Shown here: positions 1 to 8,432 of the stretch, piece after piece | How positions within the stretch are numbered: position 1 is the first letter of the stretch | How the letters are laid out: the number at the start of each line of letters is the position of its first letter | From: Lentibacillus sp. CBA3610 | GTDB lineage: Bacteria; Bacillota; Bacilli; Bacillales; Amphibacillaceae | DNA: 64,000 nucleotides | Direction of reading: 5' to 3' | NCBI RefSeq assembly: GCF_013373365.1 | Contig: NZ_CP035925.1 | Span: 2,542,001-2,606,000 of the forward strand | Position numbers and translations under genes: made by a program | The notes under the pieces: model-generated | Told to the model about the DNA's origin: nothing | What the model saw: only the letters and a program-made list of their open reading frames with translations | Databases searched by the model: none

Positions 1-1512
1 ATCAAGCACGAAGATTTCGCCACCTTTAGCCAATGTGCCGGCCTGGATGACAAGCCGGGATGCTTCCGGGATTGTCATGAAATAGCGTGTCATTTCCGGA
101 TCGGTAACCGTGACCGGGCCGCCCTGTTCGATTTGCTTTTTGAACAATGGGATGACACTGCCGCGGCTGCCGAGGACGTTGCCGAATCGGACCGCGACGA
201 ATTTGGTCTTGCTGCGTTTGGCCAAGTCCTGAACGACCATTTCCGCGAGTCGTTTGGTGGCTCCCATCACGTTTGTCGGTCTGACGGCTTTATCGGATGA
301 AACAAGTACGAACTTTTCGGCACCGTATGTATCAGCTGCTTCGGCAACGTTTTTCGTGCCGATGACGTTGTTTTTGACCGCTTCATGCGGGTTGAATTCC
401 ATAAGTGGCACATGCTTATGTGCGGCCGCATGATAGATGATCGCCGGCTGATACGTTTCGACAATTTCGAACATGCGATGGCGGTCCTTTACATCACCGA
501 TGACCGGGATAATCTCGATGTCGGTATCACCGTATTCCTTCTTCAATTCCATATCAATTTGATAAATGCTGAACTCGCCGTGACCGACGAGCAGAATCCG
601 ACCGGGTGTGAATGTCATCAACTGACGGCACAATTCCGAACCGATTGATCCGCCGGCACCGGTGACCATGACCGTACTGCCGGTGACGTATTCCGATATC
701 GAGTCAATATCCAATTTAACCGGGGCACGTCCGAGCAAGTCCTCGACCTCGACATTTTTCAGGCTGCTGACCGAGACTTTCCCGGTCATGAGATCCTCGA
801 TTTTCGGGATCATCTGCACTTTGGTGTTTGTCTGGTTGCAGTAATCCACGATTTTTTTCAATTGACCATTGGCGAGCGACGGAACGGCAATTACGATATG
901 CTCGATACTTTCCTGTTCGGCAATTGTTGGGATATCTCTTACCTTGCCTAAAACGGGAATATCATAGATCTGCATTTTTTGTTTGGTTAAATCGTCATCG
1001 ACAAACGCCATCGGGTTCAGCTCGGCGTTTTCCTGTTCATTTTTCAGCTGGCGGGCAATCATGGCACCTGCAGCACCTGCCCCGACAATCAGGGTTCGTT
1101 TTTTCTTATCCGTGTTGGCGATATAATGATCACGATAAATGCGCCAGGCGAAGCGCGATCCGCCGATCAGGATAATATGTAATAACCACGTGACAACCAG
1201 CGCGCGATTGTAAATGGAAAAATCATTCACTAAAAATTGCACAATCCCTGCCGATATAATGGATAGCGTGATAGCTTTCACAATCGCCAGCAGCTCACCA
1301 ACACTCGCATATGCCCAGACTTTGTTGTACAGCTTGTAAACGGAAGCAAATAAATGATGAAAGATTAATAATGCAATGGCGCTGATAATAATGGCGTTAA
1401 GCTCCAGCACTTCCGTGTATGGATAGACAACCCATGATGCAATAAAAATGGCTGTACTGACAATGATGGAGTCGAGCAGAACGAGCAGCGTGAGTCGTGT
1501 TCGGTATGTCAA
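1..1512 (-). CDS. EpsC/CapD-like nucleoside-diphosphate-sugar 4,6-dehydratase (C-terminus outside window)
   Basis: Membrane-anchored polysaccharide biosynthesis protein of the CapD/EpsC family, which converts UDP-GlcNAc-type sugars to 4-keto-6-deoxy intermediates for exopolysaccharide or capsule. I read 504 codons from a TTG start at 1512; an AGGAGGG ribosome site lies 10 nt upstream, which decides the start, and no ATG is better placed. The N-terminal ~130 residues hold several hydrophobic helices. Two Rossmann motifs follow: LIVGAGAAGAMIAR (CoA-binding-like domain) and VMVTGAGGSIGSELCRQ (dehydratase NAD site), then HKHVPLME, VLVSSDKAVRPTNVMGATKR and FGNVLGSRGSVIPLF, as in full-length (about 600 aa) members rather than the short soluble ones. 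The reading frame runs off the left edge in the substrate-binding part. It is the last visible gene of the minus-strand exopolysaccharide block. Confidence 0.9.
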   Translation of the reverse strand, partial: MTYRTRLTLLVLLDSIIVSTAIFIASWVVYPYTEVLELNAIIISAIALLIFHHLFASVYKLYNKVWAYASVGELLAIVKAITLSIISAGIVQFLVNDFSIYNRALVVTWLLHIILIGGSRFAWRIYRDHYIANTDKKKRTLIVGAGAAGAMIARQLKNEQENAELNPMAFVDDDLTKQKMQIYDIPVLGKVRDIPTIAEQESIEHIVIAVPSLANGQLKKIVDYCNQTNTKVQMIPKIEDLMTGKVSVSSLKNVEVEDLLGRAPVKLDIDSISEYVTGSTVMVTGAGGSIGSELCRQLMTFTPGRILLVGHGEFSIYQIDMELKKEYGDTDIEIIPVIGDVKDRHRMFEIVETYQPAIIYHAAAHKHVPLMEFNPHEAVKNNVIGTKNVAEAADTYGAEKFVLVSSDKAVRPTNVMGATKRLAEMVVQDLAKRSKTKFVAVRFGNVLGSRGSVIPLFKKQIEQGGPVTVTDPEMTRYFMTIPEASRLVIQAGTLAKGGEIFVLD

Positions 1513-1692
1513 TGATATCACTCCCTCCTGAAGCAATCATGATTTTTTCTCTTCCCTAGACTATAACAAGTGATTATTAACTGACTGTTACTATGATATT
1601 AAATTTACTGTCACATTTTGTTCCACACGAGAAATCATACTAAAGTCTTAGTCATATTTTAAGTGAAAAACAAAGAAAAAAGTCACTTTCTC

Positions 1693-2352
1693 CTAATTCC
1701 TGTAAATTTTATGCAAATAATCGATAACCTGCCCTCGGTTGTGAATCCCGAGTTTTTGATAAATTTCGCTGATGTAATTTTTAATCGTGCCTTCACCGAG
1801 GCGTAATTTATCGGCAATTTGTCTGTTTGATTGGCGTTCCATGAGCAGGTAGGCTATTTCCTGTTCGCGTTTTGTCAGATGAATTCCCCGATTTTCCAGC
1901 CGGATGCCGAGAATGGCACTTTTGTCCATTGACAGCTCGCGAATGCGGCGTGCCAGAATCGAGGCAACGTCACCTGAGAGAACAACCTGCCCGCGGTAGG
2001 CATCCCGAATCGCCTGGTATAATGTGTCCGGAAACAGTTCCTTAACCAGGAAACCATCTGCCCCGACACTGATGCCTCTGATGGCCAGGTCTTCATTAAT
2101 ACTGGTTGTGAGCATGATGACTTTAACCCTGGGGTATGACTCCTTGATTCGCGCTGTTGCTTTGATTCCGTCCAGCTCAGGCATATGAATATCCATCAGA
2201 ACGATATCAGGCCGCAATTCGCTGACCAGCTCCACTGCCTGATCGCCGTTTGATGCGGTCGCAATCACTTCCATATCGTCCTGTGTATCAATCAGTGCCT
2301 GCACACCTTCCAAAAACAGGCGTTGGTCTTCTGCGAGCAACAGCTTTATCAA
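1693..2352 (-). CDS. NarL/FixJ-type response regulator (receiver + LuxR HTH)
   Basis: 219-residue two-component response regulator, the usual length for the NarL/FixJ group. Receiver domain at residues 1-120: acidic pair E8-D9, phospho-acceptor D54 in VLMDIHMPELDG, switch T82 and conserved K104. The LuxR-type helix-turn-helix lies at about 155-215 (LTKREQEIAYLL, then NRQIADKLRLGEGTIKNYISEIYQKLG), which binds DNA as a dimer. No sensor kinase gene is visible next to it, so it is an orphan within the window. It lies between the EpsC-like gene and the phosphatase genes, all on the minus strand, but a terminator-like hairpin upstream (2436-2467) suggests its own transcript. A role in exopolysaccharide or motility control is only an inference from position. 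Confidence 0.9.
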   Translation of the reverse strand: MIKLLLAEDQRLFLEGVQALIDTQDDMEVIATASNGDQAVELVSELRPDIVLMDIHMPELDGIKATARIKESYPRVKVIMLTTSINEDLAIRGISVGADGFLVKELFPDTLYQAIRDAYRGQVVLSGDVASILARRIRELSMDKSAILGIRLENRGIHLTKREQEIAYLLMERQSNRQIADKLRLGEGTIKNYISEIYQKLGIHNRGQVIDYLHKIYRN

Positions 2353-2435
2353 CGTCCACAGCCCCCTTTTTCATCGATAACCTAAGTATACACGACAGCT
2401 TATGCAGATTTATGTATACCCTGAAAATAAGGAAA

Positions 2436-2467
2436 CGCCGGATACAGCTTATGGTCTACATCCGGCG
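2436..2467 (-). terminator. Intrinsic terminator after the first PHP phosphatase gene
   Basis: Perfect 8-bp stem CGCCGGAT/ATCCGGCG with a 16-nt loop, six bases beyond the stop codon of the upstream minus-strand gene. On the minus strand the stem is followed by TTTCCTTATTTTC. It probably ends the Wzz-kinase-phosphatase transcript. Confidence 0.65.
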
Positions 2468-2473
2468 AGAATT

Positions 2474-3247
2474 CTAAAATAACCCGAGAAATTTCTTCTT
2501 TTTAACCTGCTGTGGTTCATCTTTGTTGACGTTCTGGCCGTTAATGAGTAATTGTGCATTTTCCATGAACAGATATGTCATCTCATTGCCATGCTGGTCA
2601 CTCAGTTCCTGGAATGCTTCATCCATCACAAATCCCCGTGTTGTTGTGTTATGCGCATCAGAGGCGAGAAAATGTGTCAGATTCGCTTCAACAAGCTGGT
2701 GGGAGAATTTCTGGATGTTTTTCCCGAAATTGCCATTAAGGCTTGCCGCGGTCACCTGCGTTAATGCACCCTTTTGCACAAATTCATAAAGCATGGATGG
2801 GTGCTGACTAATAGCGGAATTCCGCTCGGGGTGTACAATCACAGGTATGTAACCGGCCACCTGAATATCAAACAGCATTTGTTTGGCATACCTTGGCACG
2901 TGGCTGGACGAGAACTCAACAAACAGATATTTGGTATCGTTGAGTGCCGCCAGATCACCGTTTTCAATGTCACCAACCATATCCCCATTGATCCGTGTTT
3001 CTTGTCCGGGAAGGATGGTAACAGGTATATTCTCTTCTTTCAACTGTTCATTCAGGTCATGGGTGTAGCTGATGATATCGTTTTTTAGGTTATTAAAGAC
3101 GCCATTCCGGTGATGCGGTGTGGCCACAATCGTATGAATCCCCTGCTGTGCGGCGGTTTGTGCCATTGCGAGGCTGTCTGTGATTGTCCCGGCACCATCA
3201 TCGATCCCCGGTAAAATATGACAATGTATATCAATCAATCGCGTCAC
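2474..3247 (-). CDS. PHP-domain tyrosine-protein phosphatase (YwqE/CpsB family), copy 1
   Basis: 257-residue metal-dependent protein-tyrosine phosphatase of the YwqE/CpsB/Wzb-PHP type, which dephosphorylates the partner BY-kinase in exopolysaccharide assembly. Metal-binding motifs are clear: IDIHCHILPGIDDGA near the N-terminus, ATPHHRNG around residue 43, the PGQE loop at about 100, VHPERN at about 138 and SDAHNTTTRG at about 195. The length fits the family (about 255 aa). It lies 65 nt downstream of a second, clearly paralogous copy (3313-4062), and both follow the kinase/modulator pair, so the block matches B. subtilis ywqC-ywqD-ywqE with ywqE duplicated. The C-terminal tail is lysine-rich (QQVKKKKFLGLF), which may hold it near the membrane or the kinase. 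Confidence 0.92.
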   Translation of the reverse strand: MTRLIDIHCHILPGIDDGAGTITDSLAMAQTAAQQGIHTIVATPHHRNGVFNNLKNDIISYTHDLNEQLKEENIPVTILPGQETRINGDMVGDIENGDLAALNDTKYLFVEFSSSHVPRYAKQMLFDIQVAGYIPVIVHPERNSAISQHPSMLYEFVQKGALTQVTAASLNGNFGKNIQKFSHQLVEANLTHFLASDAHNTTTRGFVMDEAFQELSDQHGNEMTYLFMENAQLLINGQNVNKDEPQQVKKKKFLGLF

Positions 3248-3312
3248 GTCCTGTCGAAAAAAGCTTTAACTAGCCGTATTATAACAAAATTCGAAGGTGT
3301 TTTACAGTCTAA

Positions 3313-4062
3313 CTAAAAAAACTTGCGAACCCGGGATTTTCTGATGCGTTCGGGCATTTCTTTTGCAATGGGCTTGTCATGGAATATATACCCACTGTTT
3401 TCTATGAACATATCGGACATCGTTGCCTCAAGTGACCGGTAAGCTTTGGCTAAATGAATCGTCTTCGCATCATGGGCGTTTGAAGCAATGATATGTACCA
3501 TATTAGCGTCGAGCAGTTGCTGTGTCAGTTTTTTCACCTTTTTCCCATTGGTACCGATCACGCTAGCTGCATCTGCCTGTACCGCAGCGCCGTTTTTTAC
3601 CAGGTCATAGAGTATATTCGGGTTTTCCGCAATGCTCGCGTTTCTTTCCGGATGGGCAAGGACCGGGATGTAGCCGTCTCGTTGTAAATCAAAAATGAGG
3701 CGGTGCGTATATGGCGGCAGATGTGTTTCCGGCAATTCAATCAGAACATATTTGCTGGACTGATTCAGCGGCAATAGGAGACCGCGTTTCAGATCACCCG
3801 CGATATCTTCATAGAGATGAATCTCCTGCCCTGGGACGATATCCACTGGAATGCCGTGCTGCTGGATTTGTGCATTGACAAAGTCAGTCGCACCAAGGAT
3901 GTCCTGTCGCTCGTTTATATACTTGCCGTTGTTATGGTGCGGTGTTGCGATAATGGTGTCTATCCCCTGATCTGCTGCCTTTTTGGCCATTGCGATGGTC
4001 TTTTTCAGCAGCTTGGGGCCATCATCAAGTCCCGGCAATATATGACAATGTATGTCAATCAT
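3313..4062 (-). CDS. PHP-domain tyrosine-protein phosphatase (YwqE/CpsB family), copy 2
   Basis: 249-residue paralogue of the gene just downstream, same reaction: removal of phosphate from tyrosines of the CpsD-type kinase. Visible motifs are MIDIHCHILPGLDDGP, ATPHHNNGKY, PGQEIH, LAHPERNASI and ASNAHDAKT. In the last motif copy 2 has Asn where copy 1 has Asp (ASDAH); in PHP proteins that Asp usually binds a metal, so copy 2 may have altered activity. Length and order match the YwqE family. A 9-bp-stem hairpin at 4147-4174 lies between this gene and the kinase gene and could tune expression. The two copies differ too much in sequence to be a recent duplication. Confidence 0.9.
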   Translation of the reverse strand: MIDIHCHILPGLDDGPKLLKKTIAMAKKAADQGIDTIIATPHHNNGKYINERQDILGATDFVNAQIQQHGIPVDIVPGQEIHLYEDIAGDLKRGLLLPLNQSSKYVLIELPETHLPPYTHRLIFDLQRDGYIPVLAHPERNASIAENPNILYDLVKNGAAVQADAASVIGTNGKKVKKLTQQLLDANMVHIIASNAHDAKTIHLAKAYRSLEATMSDMFIENSGYIFHDKPIAKEMPERIRKSRVRKFF

Positions 4063-4146
4063 TCATACCACTCCCCGCTTCGATATACCCTATTCCGGAG
4101 TGTCTTAACGTATTATAGGACTATTGTACTATTTCCCAATATACCA

Positions 4147-4174
4147 AGACTCCTTACCCGTCGGCAAGGAGTCT
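4147..4174 (-). promoter_or_regulatory. Stem-loop between BY-kinase and phosphatase genes
   Basis: Perfect 9-bp stem AGACTCCTT/AAGGAGTCT with a 10-nt loop, 12 nt past the kinase stop codon. No T-run follows on the minus strand, so it is more likely an attenuator or mRNA-processing stem than a full terminator. Confidence 0.45.
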
Positions 4175-4185
4175 GGTCGTCTTGT

Positions 4186-4896
4186 TTACGTGCCGTAGTA
4201 ATAATAATAGTTGGCTTTCTTTTTCTCGACACCGTTCAGGACAGTCCCGAGAAATTTCGCTGTTGATGATTGCAGGACATCAATCGATTTCTCGGCCGAT
4301 TCATATTCCGTCTGCTTGCTGCGGACGATGAGCATTGACCCATCACATAGATTCGCCAATATTTGCGCATCCGTAACAGCGAGGACCGGCGGCGTATCAA
4401 ACAGGATGATATCATACGCCATTTTCGCTTCCTTGATGAATTGTTCCATTCGTCTGGAGCCAAGCAGCTCGGATGGATTTGGCGGAATCGGGCCGCATGC
4501 AATAACATCAAGATTTTCGACATCCGAGTATGTGACTGTATCCTGAAGTGAAGCATCACCGACAAGGATATTGCTTAACCCGCTCAGGTTATCCAGTCTG
4601 AACGTATAATGAACAGTCGGTTTACGCATATCGGAATCGACGAGCAGTACTTTCTTGCCTTGCTGGGCGTAAACGACAGCAAGGTTTGCCGCACTGGATG
4701 ACTTCCCTTCCGACGGGCCGGATGAGGTAACCATAAGGCTTTTGAGCTCATGGTCTGCCGATGAAAACTGTAAATTGGTGCGCACCGTACGAAATTGTTC
4801 AGCAATCGGTGATCTCGGATTCATTTTCGTAATTAGATGCCTGATTTTGCTGTTTTTAGATTGATTTTTTTTGCGATTGCGCGCCACTGTAACCAC
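4186..4896 (-). CDS. BY-family tyrosine-protein kinase, capsular/exopolysaccharide type (CpsD/YwqD)
   Basis: 236-residue cytoplasmic bacterial tyrosine kinase that autophosphorylates on a C-terminal tyrosine cluster and controls polymer export or modifies sugar dehydrogenases. The Walker A motif GPSEGKSS is at about residues 60-67, Walker A' VLLVDSDMRKP at about 83-93 and Walker B DIILFDTPP at about 160. The tail NYYYYYGT carries five consecutive tyrosines, the expected autophosphorylation site. The upstream Wzz-like gene overlaps its start by 41 nt, which suggests translational coupling with its membrane activator. The N-terminus is basic (RNRKKNQSKNSKIR). Symbol left blank because cpsD, capB, ywqD and epsB names are all used for this family. 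Confidence 0.93.
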   Translation of the reverse strand: MVTVARNRKKNQSKNSKIRHLITKMNPRSPIAEQFRTVRTNLQFSSADHELKSLMVTSSGPSEGKSSSAANLAVVYAQQGKKVLLVDSDMRKPTVHYTFRLDNLSGLSNILVGDASLQDTVTYSDVENLDVIACGPIPPNPSELLGSRRMEQFIKEAKMAYDIILFDTPPVLAVTDAQILANLCDGSMLIVRSKQTEYESAEKSIDVLQSSTAKFLGTVLNGVEKKKANYYYYYGT

Positions 4897-5629
4897 CCCG
4901 TTTCATTCTGTTTGCGGCCGACTGAACCTCATCCGAGCGGACGTCTGAGTCATCAATATGGCTGATAACCCCTAATACAGGTACACCCAGTTTGTCTTCA
5001 ACGTCGGATTCTGTTTTGATCGTGTTGTCCAGATACTCAATCAGGAATGCCAGACCAACACCAAGCATGCCGCCAAGCACGATGGCAATCGCGATGTTCA
5101 GAAGTGGCTGCGGGCTCACCGGTGATGGATTGGGTGATAGTTCCGCTGCGGACAAGATGCTGACATTATCGACGTTCATAATGTCCGGAATCTCTGATTG
5201 AAACGTTGTCACCGTTGTATTCGCGATGTCACGGGCCAGGTTCGGATCCGGATCTGTTGCGGTAACGGTAACAACCTGGGAATTCTCGGCGCTCTCCACG
5301 GTGATTTTATCTGAAAGCTGAGACGTGTTGAGATTCAGGTTGAGTTCCTCGACGACATTTTCCAGAATGGCCGGGCTTTGGATAATGACATTATATGTAT
5401 TGATCAGTTCCACATTCGTCTGGACATTCAATTCATTCGATGTCATTTCCGAATCCTGCTGTTCGCCCTGATTAACTAAGAATTGCGAACTTGACTCATA
5501 CTGCGGGGTAATAAAGAAAAATGTTATGATTGCGCTGATTAATGCTGTTCCCACAATGAATGAGATAATCAGAAGCATGCGTTTTTTCAGAACCTCAAAT
5601 ATCTCTTTGAGGGATATTGTCTCTTCCAT
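4856..5629 (-). CDS. Wzz/CpsC-type chain-length modulator and kinase activator (YwqC family)
   Basis: 257-residue membrane protein that sets polysaccharide chain length and activates the adjacent tyrosine kinase. The first transmembrane helix is at about residues 18-40 (LLIISFIVGTALISAIITFF), followed by an extracytoplasmic Wzz domain, a proline-rich segment (LSPNPSPVSPQPL) and a second helix at about 175-195 (LLNIAIAIVLGGMLGVGLAFL). The cytoplasmic tail (DNTIKTESDVEDKLGVPVLGVI) is the part that contacts the kinase nucleotide site in this family. First gene of the minus-strand exopolysaccharide transcript, with an extended -10 promoter candidate upstream and a GGAGG site before ATG 5629. Confidence 0.92.
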   Translation of the reverse strand: MEETISLKEIFEVLKKRMLLIISFIVGTALISAIITFFFITPQYESSSQFLVNQGEQQDSEMTSNELNVQTNVELINTYNVIIQSPAILENVVEELNLNLNTSQLSDKITVESAENSQVVTVTATDPDPNLARDIANTTVTTFQSEIPDIMNVDNVSILSAAELSPNPSPVSPQPLLNIAIAIVLGGMLGVGLAFLIEYLDNTIKTESDVEDKLGVPVLGVISHIDDSDVRSDEVQSAANRMKRGGYSGAQSQKKSI

Positions 5630-5694
5630 TCTAGTACCTCCATTGATGCTTTATGCAGTTTAAATAGATGCGTTAGTTCGACATTACAATCGGC

Positions 5695-5703
5695 ATTATA
5701 ACA
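5695..5703 (-). promoter_or_regulatory. Extended -10 promoter candidate for the exopolysaccharide block
   Basis: On the minus strand the bases read TGTTATAAT, a TGnTATAAT extended -10 element, about 65 nt upstream of the Wzz-like start codon. No good -35 box is visible, as is common for extended -10 promoters. Confidence 0.45.
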
Positions 5704-5774
5704 TAGATTCGGTATTTGTGATGATTTTTTAGGAAATTATTTTTTGGGTGGGGTGTGTGGGGGCGATTTTTTCT

Positions 5775-6060
5775 TTCTTGCGTCCATGTTTGGAGTTTCG
5801 CACTCATGTTGGCGGAGTTCTCGCCCATGTTTGGGGGTTTGCGCCCATATTTGCGATTTCTCGCCCATTTTTTGGATTTCCAGCCCATGTTTCGGTTTTC
5901 CGGCCCATATTTGTGGTTTCGCGCCCATATTTCGGATTTCCAGCCCATGTTTGGGGTTTTCTCGCCCATATTTCGGATTTCCAGCCCATGTTTTGGTTTT
6001 CCGGCCCATGTTTGGGATTTTCCGCCCATGTTGGCGGAGTTCCCGCCCATGTAGCAGCGG
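5775..6060. repeat. Tandem array A: about 14 degenerate 20-21 bp units with GCCCATNTTT core
   Basis: About fourteen head-to-tail units of 20-21 bp, each starting GCCCATGTTT or GCCCATATTT and ending in variants of GGNTTTCC. All frames stay open because the units contain few stops, so false open frames appear on both strands. The array fills most of the gap between the divergent Wzz-like gene (minus) and the cell-wall hydrolase (plus). It differs in core sequence from arrays B-D but has the same period. No spacer-repeat alternation, so it is not CRISPR. Confidence 0.85.
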
Positions 6061-6213
6061 TGAGGAACATATTTCCGCGTTCGGGGACATGATTTCAAAC
6101 TCATGTGTGATGAAATAACAGCCGCCCAGCAAAATCTTCCGCACAATATTACAGACAGGTTACAAGTAGATTACAAAACTATCAGACATCTATTAATCTC
6201 GACATTTTTCTTG

Positions 6214-6219
6214 TATAAT
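6214..6219 (+). promoter_or_regulatory. -10 box upstream of the LysM/NlpC hydrolase
   Basis: Perfect TATAAT 38 nt upstream of the TTG start at 6257. The -35 region (around TATTAA, 17-bp spacer) is poor. The ATG at 6218 overlaps this box, which argues against using that ATG as the start. Confidence 0.4.
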
Positions 6220-6256
6220 GGTAAATATTTCATCACGATTATGGAGGGATCTTGCA

Positions 6257-7360
6257 TTGGCGAATAAGAAAATTTTTATGTCGGTAACCGCAAGTGCTGC
6301 CATCGCTGCAGCAATAGTTGGAGCAGATGATGCAGAAGCAGCTTCATACAAAGTTAAGAGCGGTGACTCACTATGGAAGATCGCACAGCAGTATGATACA
6401 AGTGTCGGCCAGTTGAAATCGTTGAATGACTTATCAGGGGACATTATTTATCCGAATCAAGTATTGGAAACGTCGGGATCAAGCAGCTCATCCGATTCTT
6501 CAAACAGCGGCAGTTCCGGAAGTTCCAGTGGACAGGCATCTACATACAGCGTGAAAAGCGGAGATACATTAAGCGGAATTGCTGCCAGGCATAATACGAC
6601 CGTGTCTGATTTAATGGATTGGAATAATCTTGATTCGACACTCATTCACCCGGGAGACGAGTTTGTCGTGTCGAAAAGCGGATCCGGCAATGGCGGGTCG
6701 AGTTCGGGTAATTCGGATTCGGGCAGTAGCGACTCGAGCTCAGGCGGCAGCGGAAATACAGGATCCTCTGAAGTTTACACCGTCCAATCCGGTGATACCT
6801 TATCAGGCATTGCCAGCCAAAAAGGCGTGTCCGTCAGCCAACTGAAAAACTGGAATAATCTATCATCTAATTTAATCTTGATCGGTCAGAAATTGAACAT
6901 CGGCTCGGAAGCTTCATCCGGATCAGGTTCATCAGGTTCGGATTCAGGGAACACGAACTCAGGGAACAGTGGATCGGCTGATGTGGGCTACGATGTCGAT
7001 GAATTGATCAGTGTTGCCAAAAGTCAGCAAGGCGTCAGTTATCAATGGGGCGGCAATACCCCGAGCACTGGGTTTGATTGCAGCGGCTTCATCTATTATA
7101 CGTTCAACAAAGCCGGCAAAGACATCAGCCGTATGTCGAGTGCAGCTTATTACAACCGCGCCCAATACGTGAACAACCCGCAAGTCGGCGATCTCGTATT
7201 CTTTGATAATACGTATGCAGGCGCAAATGGTATCTCGCATATGGGCATCTATCTCGGCGGCGGTGACTTCATCCATGCCGGGTCGAGCGGTGTGACGATT
7301 TCGAATGTGAACAGTTCTTACTGGAGTCAGTATTTTGAAGGGTATAAGCGGTTTTATTAA
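6257..7360 (+). CDS. Secreted LysM3-NlpC/P60 D,L-endopeptidase (LytE/LytF-like autolysin)
   Basis: 367-residue exported cell-wall hydrolase that cuts D-gamma-glutamyl-diaminopimelate bonds in stem peptides. Start set at TTG 6257: GGAGGG lies 8 nt upstream, and the peptide begins as a signal sequence (ANKKIFMSVTASAAIAAAIV, cleavage near AEA). Three LysM peptidoglycan-binding domains follow, opening YKVKSGDSLWKIA, YSVKSGDTLSGIA and YTVQSGDTLSGIA, separated by Ser/Gly-rich linkers. The C-terminal NlpC/P60 domain has catalytic Cys275 (FDCSGF), His328 (SHMGIYLG) and a third polar residue His340 (FIHAGSS). Three LysM domains and total length match B. subtilis LytE. It is a single-gene unit with a terminator-like stem after it. 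Confidence 0.93.
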   Translation: MANKKIFMSVTASAAIAAAIVGADDAEAASYKVKSGDSLWKIAQQYDTSVGQLKSLNDLSGDIIYPNQVLETSGSSSSSDSSNSGSSGSSSGQASTYSVKSGDTLSGIAARHNTTVSDLMDWNNLDSTLIHPGDEFVVSKSGSGNGGSSSGNSDSGSSDSSSGGSGNTGSSEVYTVQSGDTLSGIASQKGVSVSQLKNWNNLSSNLILIGQKLNIGSEASSGSGSSGSDSGNTNSGNSGSADVGYDVDELISVAKSQQGVSYQWGGNTPSTGFDCSGFIYYTFNKAGKDISRMSSAAYYNRAQYVNNPQVGDLVFFDNTYAGANGISHMGIYLGGGDFIHAGSSGVTISNVNSSYWSQYFEGYKRFY

Positions 7361-7365
7361 TATGG

Positions 7366-7393
7366 TGGCTCTCGGCGCGTGCCGGGAGCTTTC
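7366..7393 (+). terminator. Terminator-like stem after the autolysin gene
   Basis: Stem GCTCTCGGC/GCCGGGAGC with one G-T wobble and a 4-nt loop, followed by TTTCGTTT. It starts within 10 nt of the stop codon. Confidence 0.55.
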
Positions 7394-7466
7394 GTTTAAG
7401 GTGGAGTTTTTCGGCTGAAGTTGAAAATCAACAGCATGGATTGGTATATCATGCAGAAGTTGACGC

Positions 7467-7796
7467 TACTTTCGCACGAATTGAGGCTGTTCTCGCTCGA
7501 GTTTGTGGCGCTCCCGCACGAGTTGAAGCCTTCCTTGCACGAGTTTGAGCTGCTCTCGCACGAGTACAAGCTGTTCTCGCACGAGTTCGAGCCGTCCTCG
7601 CACGAGTACAAGCTGCTCTCGCACGAGTTCAAGCCGTCCTCGCACGAGTACAAGCTGCTCTCGCACGAGTTCGAGCCGTCCTCGCACGAGTACAAGCTGT
7701 TCTCGCACGAGTTCGAGCCGTCCTCGCACGAGTACAAGCTGCTCTCGCACGAGTTCGAGCCGTCCTCGCACGAGTACAAGCTGTTCTCGCACGGGT
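7467..7796. repeat. Tandem array B: 21-bp units with CTCGCACGAG core
   Basis: About fifteen 21-bp units, each with the near-palindrome CTCGCACGAG (CTCG and CGAG arms around CA). The central part is a regular 42-bp higher-order repeat in which units ending GAGTTCGAGCCGT alternate with units ending GAGTACAAGCTG. The first units are more divergent. The 21-bp period keeps all six frames open and produces spurious proteins rich in SHEFE or CTRAR. It lies between the plus-strand autolysin and the minus-strand toxin region. Confidence 0.9.
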
Positions 7797-7837
7797 CGGA
7801 ACTTCCCTTGACCGCTCGAAAGTCACTTCATATTGAA

Positions 7838-7861
7838 GATTTTTGGCAAAAGCCAAAAATC
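7838..7861. repeat. Edge hairpin of array B
   Basis: Perfect 10-bp inverted repeat GATTTTTGGC/GCCAAAAATC with loop AAAA, just beyond array B. An identical stem closes array C at 16285-16308. Confidence 0.8.
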
Positions 7862-8347
7862 ACCCACTAAAACAAAGGAAGTAACAACATATTGTCTTTT
7901 GCTGAAAAATAAGTTTGACGAGAATCCAGCAGTCTTGATACTTTTGACTTCGGATGTTTGATTGTTTGTAAAAGTTCTTCTTTTTCCTCTTCAGTCTGGT
8001 ATGGCAAGGGTAACAACCATTGCAGAAAATGCGGAAATTCAAGATATTGACGGTAACATTATCAATATGCTTCTGATGATTTACATTCTAGCTGTTAAGG
8101 AACCTGGTAAAAATGAAGGTGGTGTTGAAGGTGTCAACCAAAGAGAACAGTAGAAAAGCTCTTGTTCGAAGTGACGAACCACCAAGAAGGCGTCTAAACC
8201 TGCCAATTGCTCACGTAGGAGAAAACCATAGTCAACGAAAATTGCGGGAAGAAAATAGAAAGATTTTAGGAAAAAGAAGAAGAAGTTACAGATTTCGTAA
8301 AAAAGAGGGTATCCAATAGGGGTACTCTCTTTTAATAATTAATAATT
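7862..8347. other. Intergenic stretch with no recognisable gene
   Basis: About 490 bases between array B and palindrome copy 1. The only notable frame is 8113-8319 (plus, 68 codons), very rich in Arg and Lys (REENRKILGKRRRSYRFRKK) with no convincing ribosome site, and I do not recognise it. The base composition resembles a decayed gene but I cannot identify one. Confidence 0.3.
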
Positions 8348-8349
8348 GA

Positions 8350-8403
8350 GGGGGTCTGTCCCTCATTGCTCTAATACGTTAATGCGATGAGGGACAGACC
8401 CCC
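8350..8403. repeat. Palindromic element copy 1 (GGGGGTCTGTCCC family)
   Basis: Outer arms GGGGGTCTGTCCCTC and GAGGGACAGACCCCC around a divergent core CTAATACGTTAATGCG. It ends 30 bases before the stop codon of the minus-strand SUKH gene. Confidence 0.9.
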
Positions 8404-8432
8404 ATTATGCTTTCATGAATATTGTTTGTCAG

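Noticed and set aside
5775..6060. CRISPR array in the GCCCAT repeats
   Set aside because: Units are contiguous 20-21 bp tandem copies with graded divergence; there are no unique spacers and no cas genes nearby.
6218..6256. ATG at 6218 as start of the cell-wall hydrolase
   Set aside because: It overlaps a perfect TATAAT box, has no ribosome site, and would put extra residues before the signal peptide; TTG 6257 is better.
7396..7870. Several long open frames on both strands (SHEFE-rich, CTRAR-rich proteins) over array B
   Set aside because: The 21-bp period keeps every frame open at once; no ribosome sites and no non-repetitive domain. Same for the frames over arrays A, C and D.
8113..8319. 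68-codon Arg/Lys-rich plus-strand frame
   Set aside because: Possible small basic protein, but no clear ribosome site and no recognisable family; kept only as a note in the intergenic entry.
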